DNA of 46,659 nt, taken from positions 13,832-60,490 of the forward strand of contig JAJPYF010000033.1 in the NCBI GenBank assembly GCA_021205085.1. Reading direction: 5' to 3'. Shown in pieces: positions 20,607 through 31,531 of this stretch. The DNA is from Clostridiales bacterium. Lineage in GTDB: Bacteria; Bacillota; Clostridia; Lachnospirales; Lachnospiraceae. The notes under the pieces are model-generated. The model was not told the origin of the DNA, did no database searches, and saw nothing but the letters and a program-made list of their open reading frames with translations. A program made the position numbers and the translations under genes. Each line of letters begins with the position of its first letter. The first letter of the stretch is position 1.

Positions 20607-22040
20607 TTATACATTAATCTCCGCCGTAACGCCCAGAAGGTCGCGATTCGCCTCCAGCACCGGGCTGACACAGTTTTTCAGGAAATTTTCCACCTGAAGC
20701 TCTGCGCGGCCGGTGTAGCGGGCGGGATCCATCGCCGCCTGAAGCTCCTCCAGCGAAAGCCCGAAGCTCTCGTCCGCCGCGATCAGCTCCAGCAGATTGT
20801 TGTCCAGGCCGTTCTGCTTGACATTCGCGCCGGCCTCCATGGAAAGCTGACGGATCCGCTCGTGGAGCTCCTGCCGGTCGCCGCCCTTTTTCACGGCGTC
20901 CATCATGATGTTCTCGGTCGCCATGAAAGGCAGCTCGCTCATGAGATGCTTGGTGATGACCTTGTCATAGACGACCAGACCGTCCACCACATTGAGGCAG
21001 AGGTCAAGAACGCCGTCGATCGCCAGAAATCCCTCCGCGATGGAGAGACGCTTGTTTGCGGAGTCGTCCAGCGTCCGCTCAAACCACTGCGTGGCGGATG
21101 TGATCGCCGGATTCAGGGCGTCGATCATCACATAGCGCGAGATCGAGGCAATACGCTCGCTCCGCATGGGATTGCGCTTGTATGCCATGGCGGAGGAGCC
21201 GATCTGGTTTTTCTCGAAGGGTTCTTCCACTTCCTTCAAATGCTGAAGCAGGCGGATGTCGTTGGACATCTTGTGGGCGCTGGCCGCAATACCCGCCACC
21301 ACATTCATCACCCGCGTGTCTACTTTTCTGGAATAGGTCTGCCCGGACACCGGATAGCAGCCGGAAAAGCCCATTTTCTCCGCGATCATGGGGTCAATCT
21401 TATCAATCGTTTCCTGATCTCCGTCGAAGAGCTCCAGAAAGCTCGCCTGTGTCCCGGTCGTCCCCTTGGAGCCGAGCAGTTTCAGGGAACCGAGCACATA
21501 GTCCAGATCCTCCAGATCCATCAGAAACTCCTGCGTCCAAAGCGTGGCGCGCTTGCCTACGGTCGTGGGCTGCGCCGGCTGGAAGTGCGTGAAGGCCAGC
21601 GTCGGCAGCGCCTTGTAGCGGTCTGCGAAAGCCGCCAGCTCCGCGATCACGTTCACCAGTTTCTTACGGACGAGCTGCAGCGCCTCGGACATCAGGATGA
21701 TATCCGTATTGTCTCCCACGTAGCAGGAGGTCGCTCCGAGGTGAATGATGCCCTTCGCCTTCGGGCACTGGACGCCGTAGGCGTAGACATGGGACATTAC
21801 GTCGTGGCGAACCAGCTTCTCCCGCTCCTTCGCCACCTCAAAGTTGATGTCGTCCTTGTGGGCTTTCAGCTCCTCGATCTGCTCATCGGTGATGTCCAGA
21901 CCCAGCTCTTTCTCGGTCTCCGCGAGGGCGATCCAGAGACGCCGCCATGTGCGGAACTTCTTCTCCGGTGAAAAAATGTATTGCATTTCTTTGCTCGCGT
22001 ATCGCTCGGAAAGCGGGCTGGAGTACCTGTCGTTACTCAT
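20607..22040 (-). CDS. purB: Adenylosuccinate lyase
   Basis: IGSSAMAYKRNPMRSERI signature; start at 22040. Confidence 0.95.
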   Translation of the reverse strand: MSNDRYSSPLSERYASKEMQYIFSPEKKFRTWRRLWIALAETEKELGLDITDEQIEELKAHKDDINFEVAKEREKLVRHDVMSHVYAYGVQCPKAKGIIHLGATSCYVGDNTDIILMSEALQLVRKKLVNVIAELAAFADRYKALPTLAFTHFQPAQPTTVGKRATLWTQEFLMDLEDLDYVLGSLKLLGSKGTTGTQASFLELFDGDQETIDKIDPMIAEKMGFSGCYPVSGQTYSRKVDTRVMNVVAGIAASAHKMSNDIRLLQHLKEVEEPFEKNQIGSSAMAYKRNPMRSERIASISRYVMIDALNPAITSATQWFERTLDDSANKRLSIAEGFLAIDGVLDLCLNVVDGLVVYDKVITKHLMSELPFMATENIMMDAVKKGGDRQELHERIRQLSMEAGANVKQNGLDNNLLELIAADESFGLSLEELQAAMDPARYTGRAELQVENFLKNCVSPVLEANRDLLGVTAEINV

Positions 22041-22087
22041 ATATTTCCTCCTGTAATTACTATTATATACTCCACGATAAGCGTCGC

Positions 22088-23533
22088 TCACCTTTCGTAG
22101 TCACCGCGTATATCCTCCTCCGGCGGGTCGAGCGGATATTTCCCCGTGAAGCAGCCGCGGCAGATCGGAAGCCCGCCTGCCATGGCGTCGAGGCGCTCGT
22201 TTTTCAGGTAGGCGAGGGAGTCTGCGCCGATGACCTGCCGGATATCCTCGACCGTGCGGTTGTAGGCGATGAGCTGCTCCCGCACCGGAATGTCAGTGCC
22301 GAAGTAGCAGGGCCACAGAAACGGCGGGGAACTGATGCGCACGTGAACCTCCCGCGCGCCGCCCTCCTTCAGCATGTTGACGATGAGGTTTGAGGTCGTG
22401 CCGCGGACAATGGAGTCGTCGATCATGATGATCCGTTTGCCCTCCACCGCCTCGCGGATGACATTCAGCTTGACACGGACGCTCTGCTCCCGGCTGCTCT
22501 GTTTCGGCTTGATGAATGTCCGCCCCACATAGCTGTTTTTCATAAAAGCCACGCCGTAGGGGATGCCGGACTCCATGGCATAGCCCAGAGCTGCCGCGTT
22601 GCCGGACTCCGGCACGCCGACCACCAGATCCGCCTCCACCGGCGAATCCTTTGCCAGAAACCGTCCCGCCATGATGCGCGCGTCGTAGACGCTGACGCCG
22701 TCAAAGCGGCTGTCCGTCCTTGAAAAATAAATATACTCAAAAATACATCTGCCCTGCCGCTCCGGTGCAATGGCGTTTGTCATATCCGAGAGAAGCTCGC
22801 CGTTCTCCGTGATGGTGACCACCTCGCCCGGCAGGACGTCGCGGATGAACTCCGCCCCGATGGTGTCGAGGGCGCAGGTCTCCGATGTGATAATATATGC
22901 GTTGTCCCGCTTCCCGATGCAGAGCGGGCGAAAACCGAAGGGGTCGCGTGCCCCGATGAGCTTGCGCGGGCTCATGACGACGAGGGAATAGGCTCCCTTC
23001 ATCTTGCGCGTCGCCCGCCGCACCGCTTCCTCAACGGTCGCGCTGTGCAGGCGCTCCCGCGCGATGTGGTAGGCGATGACCTCAGAGTCGATGGTCGTTT
23101 GAAAAATCGCTCCGGTATATTCCAGATCATGGCGAAGCTCAAGGGCATTAATCAGATTCCCATTATGCGCCAGCGCCAGCGTTCCTTTTACATAGTTTAA
23201 GACCAGCGGCTGGGCATTTTCCCGCGTGGAAGCCCCCGCCGTGGAATAGCGGACATGCCCGACGCCGATGTCCCCCTTCATGGACTTTAACCGGTCGGCC
23301 GTGAAGCTCTCGCTCACCAGCCCCATGTCCTTGTGGGAAGTAACCTTCCCCTTCGGGCCGTAGGTCTCGCTGACTGCGATACCGCAACTCTCCTGCCCCC
23401 GGTGCTGGAGGGCAAACAAGCCGTAATAGATGGTGGACGCGACATCCGCCCCGTCCAGATCATAAATGCCGAAAACGCCGCACTCCTCGCGAAGCCTGTC
23501 CGAAGCCGCGTCTGTCTGTATAATCTCCTGCAT
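22088..23533 (-). CDS. purF: Amidophosphoribosyltransferase
   Basis: EECGVFGIYDLDG Ntn nucleophile, RIIMIDDSIVRGTTS PRPP motif. Confidence 0.97.
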   Translation of the reverse strand: MQEIIQTDAASDRLREECGVFGIYDLDGADVASTIYYGLFALQHRGQESCGIAVSETYGPKGKVTSHKDMGLVSESFTADRLKSMKGDIGVGHVRYSTAGASTRENAQPLVLNYVKGTLALAHNGNLINALELRHDLEYTGAIFQTTIDSEVIAYHIARERLHSATVEEAVRRATRKMKGAYSLVVMSPRKLIGARDPFGFRPLCIGKRDNAYIITSETCALDTIGAEFIRDVLPGEVVTITENGELLSDMTNAIAPERQGRCIFEYIYFSRTDSRFDGVSVYDARIMAGRFLAKDSPVEADLVVGVPESGNAAALGYAMESGIPYGVAFMKNSYVGRTFIKPKQSSREQSVRVKLNVIREAVEGKRIIMIDDSIVRGTTSNLIVNMLKEGGAREVHVRISSPPFLWPCYFGTDIPVREQLIAYNRTVEDIRQVIGADSLAYLKNERLDAMAGGLPICRGCFTGKYPLDPPEEDIRGDYER

Positions 23534-23572
23534 AGAAACCTCCGCGTGGTTTTCAAGCCGTCCGATCCAAGA

Positions 23573-24445
23573 TTATCGGAACTCTTTCCCCGTCAACAGT
23601 GCAAATGCTTCTTTGTATTTCTCCACGGTCTTTTCAATCACCTCGTCCGGGAGAAGATAATCGCTGTCCGGGTTCGCCTTCAGCCAGTCACGCACAAACT
23701 GCTTGTCATAGGACGGCTGGCTCTTGCCCGGCTCGTAGCCCTCAAGCGGCCAGAAGCGGGAGCTGTCCGGCGTGAGCATCTCATCGCCCAGAATAACATT
23801 GCCCTCTTCGTCCAGACCGAACTCAAACTTCGTATCCGCAATGATAATTCCCCGGCCGTAAGCGTAGTCCGCGCATTTCTTATAGAGGGCGATCGTGTAA
23901 TCCCGAAGCTTCGCGGCGTACTCCTCACCCCTGCCCGGAAACTGCTTTTCCAGTATCTCGACGGTGCGCTCATAGCTTACATTCTCGTCATGATCTCCGA
24001 TCTCCGCCTTCGTCGACGGGGTATAGATCGGCTCCGGCAGCTTCTCAGACTCCTGCAGCCCCTCCGGGAGCGAAATCCCGCAGACCGTGCCGTCTTTCTG
24101 ATAGCTCGCCCAGCCGCTGCCCGTGATGTAGCCGCGGACGATGCACTCCACCGGAAGCATATTCAGCTTCTGACACTTCATGCTGTTTCCGTCAAAGCGC
24201 TCTGTCCGGAAAAACTCGGGCATATCCGCCGTATCCGTGGAAATCATGTGATTCGGCAGGATATCTTTTGTAAAATCAAACCAGAACCGGGACATCTGCG
24301 TCAGAATCGCGCCCTTGTCCGTCACCTTGTTTTTCAAAATCACATCAAACGCGGAGATCCGGTCTGTCGCCGTCATGATCAGGCTGTCGCCGATATCGTA
24401 AATCTCCCGCACCTTTCCCTCTTTCACCGGTCTGTACTCTTTCAT
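23573..24445 (-). CDS. purC: Phosphoribosylaminoimidazole-succinocarboxamide synthase
   Basis: VKEGKVREIYDIGDSLIMTATDRISAFDV, IIIADTKFEFG. Confidence 0.94.
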   Translation of the reverse strand: MKEYRPVKEGKVREIYDIGDSLIMTATDRISAFDVILKNKVTDKGAILTQMSRFWFDFTKDILPNHMISTDTADMPEFFRTERFDGNSMKCQKLNMLPVECIVRGYITGSGWASYQKDGTVCGISLPEGLQESEKLPEPIYTPSTKAEIGDHDENVSYERTVEILEKQFPGRGEEYAAKLRDYTIALYKKCADYAYGRGIIIADTKFEFGLDEEGNVILGDEMLTPDSSRFWPLEGYEPGKSQPSYDKQFVRDWLKANPDSDYLLPDEVIEKTVEKYKEAFALLTGKEFR

Positions 24446-24575
24446 AACCATCCGTTCCCTTCTGTGCATTTCATTTCTGTTGCAGCGATCTCCGGTTCCC
24501 CGTATAAATCGCAATACCTTTCTGTATCATAACGCAAAAACAATCATACTTCAACTGATTTTTGCGCAGAAGTTC

Positions 24576-25667
24576 TCACTCTGCGGCCAGATATTCCAGC
24601 ACCTGCTCCGCCGTTTTCCCGCGAAGTCCGGCTGAGTCCGCGATTCCGTCGTCCGACGCCCATGAAAATTTTGTCCCGTAGAGGTATTTGGACGCACTCA
24701 CCGCCGTCTTCTGGCCGCCGAAGCAGGACCACCATGCGGGATAATATGTTTTCATAAAGTCAGCAGCGAGCTCGGACGCCTGCGAGGAAGACCCGCCCGA
24801 AACGGTCCCGCTCAGCTGGACGCCGCCGTTCGGCGTGCTGTGGACGATCAGGACGCTGCCGTCCTCACACTGCCCCAGGCAGAGAAAAACATGCCCGCTG
24901 ATGCTCACGATGTCGCCCGCCTGAAAGGTGTCGTAGGGCGTGCAGCTCTGCGCCGTTCCGTACCCGCAGTAAGCCAGCGTGGAGGCAACCTTCGAGGATT
25001 TGAACACATAGCCGCCCGGCTGACCCTCGGAGAGAATGGAATTATACACCGCCCATCCGATAAAGCCGGAGCAGTCCAGCCCGTAAAACCGCCACTTCCG
25101 GTTTCCGCTCTCCCATGAGCTTTTCCCCGCCTTGTAGGAATACCCGCTGCCCGCATTGGCGGCAAAATACTGCGCCCACTCCGGATAAACGCCCTGATAA
25201 AGCGCGGTCTCACCGGCTGCTGTGTCGGCCGCATTCCAGCCGCCGCCCCAGACATACAGCGTTGTTCCCACCGGCTGCATGGCATTCTCCAGAAGGTATG
25301 TAATGTCCGTGACCGGCAGATCGACCTTCCCGTCCGTGACCTCCCAGTCCGCCGTGATTCCCGCAACCGTTCCATGCACCGTCCCGGTCGTCAGAAAAGC
25401 GATCCTGCCGTCCTCGACATACCACCAGTCGCCGTCGTTCTCAATAAAGCCGGTCTCCACATCCGTCACTGTCACCTCAAAATCGCTCCGGTTTTCCGCG
25501 GTAAGCGCGTCAAAACAGAGGATGCTGTCAGCCGCAAGAAGCGCATCCTCCCTCCATGTCCCCGCTGTATCCGCTTCCTCCGCAGCCGAGACCTGCGACG
25601 GTATCGCCGCAAAAAGGGCGGCTGACAAAACAACCACAGCCGCAAAACATATCCTGTGAGTTCTCAT
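24576..25667 (-). CDS. Secreted NlpC/P60-type cysteine peptidase
   Basis: Signal peptide MRTHRICFAAVVVLSAALFAAIPSQVSAA; GLDCSGFIGWAVYNS Cys motif; GDIVSISGHVFLCLG His motif. Confidence 0.8.
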   Translation of the reverse strand: MRTHRICFAAVVVLSAALFAAIPSQVSAAEEADTAGTWREDALLAADSILCFDALTAENRSDFEVTVTDVETGFIENDGDWWYVEDGRIAFLTTGTVHGTVAGITADWEVTDGKVDLPVTDITYLLENAMQPVGTTLYVWGGGWNAADTAAGETALYQGVYPEWAQYFAANAGSGYSYKAGKSSWESGNRKWRFYGLDCSGFIGWAVYNSILSEGQPGGYVFKSSKVASTLAYCGYGTAQSCTPYDTFQAGDIVSISGHVFLCLGQCEDGSVLIVHSTPNGGVQLSGTVSGGSSSQASELAADFMKTYYPAWWSCFGGQKTAVSASKYLYGTKFSWASDDGIADSAGLRGKTAEQVLEYLAAE

Positions 25668-25768
25668 TTTCTCCAAATCCCCATTTCTGTTCTGATACAT
25701 TCTATCTAATAAAAGATATTCAACTCTGTGAAAAAATAACGATTCCATTTTCGTCCGGCACAGGAAAA

Positions 25769-25807
25769 GCCCGGAAACGGCAGGACAAACCCCCGCCATT
25801 TCCAGGC
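25769..25807 (-). terminator. Intrinsic terminator after gpmI
   Basis: Minus strand GCCTGGAAATGGCGGG / CCTGCCGTTTCCGGGC, 16 bp with G-U wobbles, followed by TTTT. Confidence 0.75.
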
Positions 25808-25824
25808 TCTGTACATTTTATCTC

Positions 25825-27363
25825 TTACCGGATCAGCAGGGATTTCCCTGTCATCTCCGCCGGCTGCTCCAGCCCCATCAGCTCGATCAGCGTCGGCACG
25901 ATGTCCGCCAGACATCCGCCCTCTCTCAGGCGATAAGACGGATCCGCGTTCACCAGAATAAACGGCACCGGATTCGTCGTGTGCGCCGTATGCGGCTTCC
26001 CGGTTTCGTAGTCGATCATCTTCTCCGCGTTGCCGTGGTCGGCGCAGATAAAGAGAATCCCGTCCACATCCTTTATGGCCTGCACCGCGTCGCCAACAAG
26101 GCTGTCCACGCGCTCCACCGCCGCTACCGCCGCCGGAATCACGCCGGTATGTCCCACCATATCCGGGTTGGCAAAGTTGATGACGATGACATCGTATTTG
26201 TCGGATTTGATGGCCTCCACCAGATCCATGCCCACCTCCGGTGCGCTCATCTCCGGCTTCTGGTCGTAAGTGGCCACCTCCTTGGGCGAGGGCACCAGCA
26301 GGCGCGCCTCATCGACATTCGGCTCCTCGACGCCGCCGTTGAAGAAAAACGTCACATGCGCGTACTTCTCGGTCTCCGCGAGACGGAGCTGTTTCTTTCC
26401 CGCCTTCGCGAGAAACTCGCCGAAGGTGTTGGAGATGGACTCCTTCTCGAAGGCAATGATCTTGTTCGGAATCGTCTCATCATAGTCCTTGAAGCAGACA
26501 TAGGTAAGCTTCATGAAATTTCTCTCAAATCCCGTGAACGCGTCGTCGCAGAACGCACGCGTGATCTCTCTGGCACGGTCCGGCCGGAAATTGAAAAAGA
26601 TCACGGAATCGTTTTCTTTCACAAGCGACAACGGCCGCCCGGCCTCGTCCGTGATGACGGTCGGGAGGACAAACTCATCCGTCACACCCGCCGCGTAGGA
26701 GTCCGCCAGCGCCTGCACCGGGCAAGTCGCCTGCACGCCGACACCGGACACAAGGGAGTCATATGCCTGCTTCACGCGATCCCAGTTCGTATCGCGGTCC
26801 ATGGCATAATACCGGCCGGAAAGAGAAGCCACCTGACCCACGCCGATCTCCTCCATCTTCGCGAGAAGCTGCTCCACATAGCCCTTTCCGGACGCCGGCG
26901 GGGTGTCCCTGCCGTCTAAGAATGCATGCACATACACCTTGGTAAGCCCGTGGCGCTTTGCCATCTCCAGCAGACCGTACAGATGCGTAATGTGGCTGTG
27001 CACGCCGCCGTCGGAGAGCAGTCCCCACAGATGAAGGTCGGAGTCGTGCTCCTTGCAATTCTCAATCGCGGCGAGCAGCGCCTTATTTTCAAAAAAGTCG
27101 CCGTCCTCGATGGACTTCGTGATGCGGGTCAGATCCTGATAGATGATGCGCCCCGCGCCGATGTTCATATGGCCGACCTCGGAATTGCCCATCTGCCCGT
27201 CGGGAAGGCCGACCGACAGACCGGAGGCGTTGCCCTTCACGAAGGGGTACTCCCTCATCAGGCAGTCCATCACCGGGGTGTTTGCCATGGCGATGGCATT
27301 GCCCTCCGGATTGTCATTGAGGCCGTAGCCGTCGAGAACCATTAAAACAATTGGTTTCTTCAT
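25825..27363 (-). CDS. gpmI: 2,3-bisphosphoglycerate-independent phosphoglycerate mutase
   Basis: VLMVLDGYGLNDNPEGNAI, GNSEVGHMNIGAGR. Confidence 0.97.
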   Translation of the reverse strand: MKKPIVLMVLDGYGLNDNPEGNAIAMANTPVMDCLMREYPFVKGNASGLSVGLPDGQMGNSEVGHMNIGAGRIIYQDLTRITKSIEDGDFFENKALLAAIENCKEHDSDLHLWGLLSDGGVHSHITHLYGLLEMAKRHGLTKVYVHAFLDGRDTPPASGKGYVEQLLAKMEEIGVGQVASLSGRYYAMDRDTNWDRVKQAYDSLVSGVGVQATCPVQALADSYAAGVTDEFVLPTVITDEAGRPLSLVKENDSVIFFNFRPDRAREITRAFCDDAFTGFERNFMKLTYVCFKDYDETIPNKIIAFEKESISNTFGEFLAKAGKKQLRLAETEKYAHVTFFFNGGVEEPNVDEARLLVPSPKEVATYDQKPEMSAPEVGMDLVEAIKSDKYDVIVINFANPDMVGHTGVIPAAVAAVERVDSLVGDAVQAIKDVDGILFICADHGNAEKMIDYETGKPHTAHTTNPVPFILVNADPSYRLREGGCLADIVPTLIELMGLEQPAEMTGKSLLIR

Positions 27364-27388
27364 TGTGTTCTTCCTCTACCTTATAAGA

Positions 27389-28135
27389 TCAGTAGTTCAC
27401 GATCGATCCGAAGTCCGGCTTCAGGGACGCGCCGCCGACAAGGCCGCCGTCGATGTCCGGTTTGCCGAAGAGCTCGGCTGCGTTTTTGCCGTTTACGGAT
27501 CCGCCGTACTGGATGCGGATGGACTCTGCCGTCGCCTCGTCATAGACCTCCGCGATGCAGGCACGGATCGCGCCGCAGACCTCCTCTGCCTGATCGGCTG
27601 TGGCTGTCTCGCCGGTACCGATCGCCCAGATCGGCTCGTAAGCGATCACCGCTGTCTTCGCCTGATCCGCGGTCACATTCTGGAATGCGATCTTGATCTG
27701 CATACGGATCCAGTCGATGTAGATGCCCTGCTTGCGCTGGGTCAGAGTCTCGCCGCAGCAGACAATCGGGGTGATGCCGTGCTCAAACGCCTTCAGCATC
27801 TTCTTGTTAACGGTCTCATCGGTCTCCGCGAAGTACTCTCTCCGCTCAGAGTGGCCGATGATGACATATTTCACGCCCGCATCGGTCAGCATCGCCGGAG
27901 CAATCTCGCCGGTGTAAGCGCCTTTCTCCTCATAATACATATTCTCCGCGCCGATCTGGATATTGGAACCCTTCGCAGCCTCGATCGCCGGGATGATGTC
28001 GATGGCGGGTACGCAGAATACAACGTCTACATCGTCATTTTTCACCAGCGGCTTCAGCTCGTTGATCAGAGCGACCGCCTCGGAGGGGGTCTTGTTCATT
28101 TTCCAGTTTCCAGCGATAATTTTCTTTCTTGCCAT
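27389..28135 (-). CDS. tpiA: Triosephosphate isomerase
   Basis: [27 protein letters not shown]. Confidence 0.98.
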   Translation of the reverse strand: MARKKIIAGNWKMNKTPSEAVALINELKPLVKNDDVDVVFCVPAIDIIPAIEAAKGSNIQIGAENMYYEEKGAYTGEIAPAMLTDAGVKYVIIGHSERREYFAETDETVNKKMLKAFEHGITPIVCCGETLTQRKQGIYIDWIRMQIKIAFQNVTADQAKTAVIAYEPIWAIGTGETATADQAEEVCGAIRACIAEVYDEATAESIRIQYGGSVNGKNAAELFGKPDIDGGLVGGASLKPDFGSIVNY

Positions 28136-28159
28136 GATAAATGTCTCCTTTTCTATTCT

Positions 28160-29371
28160 CTAACGATCGTTCGCTGCCGCCACGCCGGGAAGCTCCTTGC
28201 CCTCGAGGAACTCAAGGGACGCGCCGCCGCCTGTGGAAATATGGGTCATCTGTGCGCCGAAGCCGAGCTGGTTGACCGCCGCCGCGGAATCGCCGCCGCC
28301 GATGATGGTCGTTGCATCGGTCTCTGCCAGCGCCTTTGCCACCGCGATCGTGCCCGCTGCCAGCGTCGGGTTCTCAAACACGCCCATCGGTCCGTTCCAC
28401 ACCACGGTCTTCGCAGACTTCACAGCGTCCGCATAGAGTGCCTGTGTCTTCGGTCCGATGTCGCAGCCCTCACGGTCTGCCGGCATATTCTCGGAATCAT
28501 ACACCTCGGTCTCCACCGGAGCGTCAATCGGATCCGGGAATTTGTCGATGGTCACGGAATCCACCGGAAGGAGCAGCGTCTTTCCGAGGGATTTTGCCTT
28601 CTCCATCATCTCCTTGCAGTAGTCGATCTTCGTATCGTCAACCAAAGAGTTTCCGATCTCATATCCCATCGCTTTCTGGAAGGTGTAAGCCATGCCGCCG
28701 CCGATGATCAGCGTGTCGCACTTCTCGAGAAGGTTGGAAATCACGTTGAGCTTGTCCGCCACCTTTGCACCGCCGAGGATAGCGACAAACGGACGCTCCG
28801 GTGTCTCCACCGCGTTTCCGAGGAAGTCGATCTCTTTCTGCATCAGATATCCGACCACCGCGGTATCCACCAACTGCGCCACACCCACGTTGGAGCAGTG
28901 CGCTCTGTGAGCTGTTCCGAAAGCGTCATTTACAAACACATCGCAGAGGGAAGCCAGATCCTTCGAAAAAGCTTCGCCGTTTTTCGTCTCCTCCGGACGG
29001 AAGCGGGTGTTCTCCAGAAGAATCACATCGCCGTCCTTCATCGCCGCGACCGCTGCCCTTGCGTTCGGTCCGACTACCTCCGGATCCGCCGCAAACCTGA
29101 CCTCCTGGCCGAGCAGCTCGGACAGGCGCGCCGCAACGGGAGCCAGTGTCTTAGTCTTTTTGTCCTCCTCGGTCTTTACCTTGCCGAGGTGGGAGCAGAG
29201 AATCACTCTGCCGCCGTCCGCGATCAGCTTTTTGATCGTGGGAAGCGCCGCAACCAGACGGTTCTCATCGGTGATCTGGCCGTTTTTTAAGGGTACGTTA
29301 AAATCGCATCTGCAGAGGACCTTCAAGCCCTTTACATTAATGTCGTCTACGGATTTCTTATTTAATCCCAT
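28160..29371 (-). CDS. pgk: Phosphoglycerate kinase
   Basis: [49 protein letters not shown]. Confidence 0.98.
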   Translation of the reverse strand: MGLNKKSVDDINVKGLKVLCRCDFNVPLKNGQITDENRLVAALPTIKKLIADGGRVILCSHLGKVKTEEDKKTKTLAPVAARLSELLGQEVRFAADPEVVGPNARAAVAAMKDGDVILLENTRFRPEETKNGEAFSKDLASLCDVFVNDAFGTAHRAHCSNVGVAQLVDTAVVGYLMQKEIDFLGNAVETPERPFVAILGGAKVADKLNVISNLLEKCDTLIIGGGMAYTFQKAMGYEIGNSLVDDTKIDYCKEMMEKAKSLGKTLLLPVDSVTIDKFPDPIDAPVETEVYDSENMPADREGCDIGPKTQALYADAVKSAKTVVWNGPMGVFENPTLAAGTIAVAKALAETDATTIIGGGDSAAAVNQLGFGAQMTHISTGGGASLEFLEGKELPGVAAANDR

Positions 29372-29395
29372 GTCTTAATCTCCTTTAAAATATAG

Positions 29396-29433
29396 AAAAA
29401 GCAAGGGTCCGGCCCTTATCTGACCGGACCCTT
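29396..29433 (-). terminator. Intrinsic terminator/attenuator between gap and pgk
   Basis: AAGGGTCCGG / CCGGACCCTT 10-bp stem, minus-strand T tract GCTTTTTC downstream. Confidence 0.8.
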
Positions 29434-29469
29434 AAGAGTCTTTGTACCAAAATTATACTGTGTGAACCA

Positions 29470-30483
29470 TTAAGCAAGCTCAGCAAAGTATTTGATGGTG
29501 CGAACCATCTGGCTTGTGTAGCTGTTCTCATTGTCATACCATGAAACAACCTGTACCTGTGTGGTGCCGTTGTCAAGCGGAAGCACCATGGTCTGGGTCG
29601 CATCGAAGAGAGAACCGTAGGTCATGCCGATGATATCGGAGGAAACGATCTCGTCCTCATTGTAACCGTAGGACTCGTTCGCAGCCGCCTTCATCGCCGC
29701 GTTGATCTCCTCAACCGTGACATTCCCCTCAACAACCGCGTTCAGCATCGTGGTGGAACCGGTCGGGGTCGGTACACGCTGTGCAGCGCCGATCAGCTTG
29801 CCGGAAAGCTCCGGGATAACCAGTCCGATCGCCTTTGCAGCGCCGGTGCTGTTCGGAACGATGTTCACAGCCGCCGCACGGGATCTTCTGAGATCACCCT
29901 TGCGCTGCGGGCCGTCCAGTGTCATCTGGTCGCCGGTGTAAGCATGAATCGTGCACATAATACCGCTCTTGATGGTTGCAAGGTTGTTCAGAGCCTGTGC
30001 CATCGGAGCAAGGCAGTTGGTGGTGCAGGACGCCGCGGAGATGATGGTATCCTCAGCGGTCAGGATGTCCTGGTTTACATTATAAACAACGGTAGGAAGG
30101 TCATTGCCTGCCGGAGCGGAGATGACAACCTTCTTTGCGCCTGCGTTGATGTGCGCCTGCGCTTTTGCCTTGGAAGTGTAGAATCCGGAGCACTCCAGAA
30201 CAACGTCAACATCCAGTTTCGCCCACGGGCAGTTGTTTGCATCCGGCTCCGCGTAGATCTTGATCTCCTGTCCGTCAACCGTGATGGAATCCTCACCGGC
30301 GACTACCGTGTCAGCCTTGGCATATTTGCCCTGTGAAGAATCATACTTTAATAAATGCGCCAGCATCTTCGGGCTGGTAAGGTCGTTGATCGCTACGATC
30401 TCATATCCCTCTGCACCAAACATCTGTCGGAAAGCCAGACGGCCGATACGGCCAAATCCATTGATTGCAACTTTTACTGCCAT
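29470..30483 (-). CDS. gap: Glyceraldehyde-3-phosphate dehydrogenase
   Basis: [30 protein letters not shown]. Confidence 0.98.
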   Translation of the reverse strand: MAVKVAINGFGRIGRLAFRQMFGAEGYEIVAINDLTSPKMLAHLLKYDSSQGKYAKADTVVAGEDSITVDGQEIKIYAEPDANNCPWAKLDVDVVLECSGFYTSKAKAQAHINAGAKKVVISAPAGNDLPTVVYNVNQDILTAEDTIISAASCTTNCLAPMAQALNNLATIKSGIMCTIHAYTGDQMTLDGPQRKGDLRRSRAAAVNIVPNSTGAAKAIGLVIPELSGKLIGAAQRVPTPTGSTTMLNAVVEGNVTVEEINAAMKAAANESYGYNEDEIVSSDIIGMTYGSLFDATQTMVLPLDNGTTQVQVVSWYDNENSYTSQMVRTIKYFAELA

Positions 30484-30550
30484 TTTTCATTCCTCCTAGA
30501 ATAATTTTATAAACCCATACTAACTGGACTTTCTCATCCAATCTTTCCCT

Positions 30551-30579
30551 ATTCTACCCAATTAGAACCAAGATTTCAA
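30551..30579 (-). promoter_or_regulatory. Predicted sigma-A promoter for gap
   Basis: Minus strand TTGAAA - 17 nt - TAGAAT. Confidence 0.6.
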
Positions 30580-30733
30580 TAGTTTCCGACGGTTAATTTT
30601 AAATTTTGTTAATTTTTTATCTATCTCCTTATTTTTCTTCCTGTTTTTAGAGGAAATGCCCATAAAATAACCGGAATCCCTTTCCGTTTTCCGCAATTTA
30701 TGATATTCTGACTTTCGGGGAGGACATTTTATA

Positions 30734-31531
30734 ATGTGGGACACTCATATGCACACATCCTTCTCCGGCGACAGCGACGCTGCTCCGGAGGCGATGATAA
30801 AAAAGGCAATGGAACTGGGATTAGACGGCATCTGCATCACAGACCATCTGGATCTGGACTATCCGGATGACCCGGATCTGTTTCTGCTGGATCCTGACGC
30901 ATATCTTCCGGAAATTGCGCGTCTGCGGGAAAAATACCGCGGCCGGTTTCCCGTGTACACCGGCATCGAGCTGGGGCTTCAGGCGCACCTGGCCGAAATC
31001 CACCGCGATCTGGTGAACACACACGACTTTGACTTTGTCATCGGCTCCTCCCATGTCGTACACGGCGCGGACCCTTACTATCCCGCCTACTACGAGGGGC
31101 GGACCGAGGAGGAAGCCTATCTGGAATATTTTGAATCCATTCCGGAAAACATCCGGGTTTTTGATGAATTTGATGTGTACGGTCACATCGACTATGTGGT
31201 CCGCTATGGTCCGAACCGCAATAAATTCTACAGCTATTCACGCTATCAGGACGTGATCGATGAGATCCTGCGGCTTCTGATCCGCCGTGGAAAGGGGATC
31301 GAGGTCAACACGGCCGGCTTACGCTACGGGCTGGGACATCCCAATCCCACGGAGGAGATCATCCGCCGCTATCACGAACTGGGCGGGGAGATCATTACTC
31401 TCGGCTCGGATGCACACCGACCGGAGCAGATCGCCTTCGGTTTTGACCGGATTCCCGACCTGCTGAAAAGCTGCGGATTTCGGTATTTTACTGTTTTTCA
31501 CCGGAGGACACCGGAGTTTGTGAAGCTGTGA
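30734..31531 (+). CDS. PHP-domain histidinol-phosphatase-like protein (HisK family)
   Basis: WDTHMHTSFSGDS, GICITDHLD, GSSHVVHG, GSDAHRPEQI. Confidence 0.85.
   Translation: MWDTHMHTSFSGDSDAAPEAMIKKAMELGLDGICITDHLDLDYPDDPDLFLLDPDAYLPEIARLREKYRGRFPVYTGIELGLQAHLAEIHRDLVNTHDFDFVIGSSHVVHGADPYYPAYYEGRTEEEAYLEYFESIPENIRVFDEFDVYGHIDYVVRYGPNRNKFYSYSRYQDVIDEILRLLIRRGKGIEVNTAGLRYGLGHPNPTEEIIRRYHELGGEIITLGSDAHRPEQIAFGFDRIPDLLKSCGFRYFTVFHRRTPEFVKL

Noticed and set aside
27365-29290. 641-aa plus-strand ORF
   Set aside because: Antisense to tpiA and pgk across their junction; a shadow ORF produced by the codon bias of the real genes, with low-complexity Leu/Arg/His-rich sequence.
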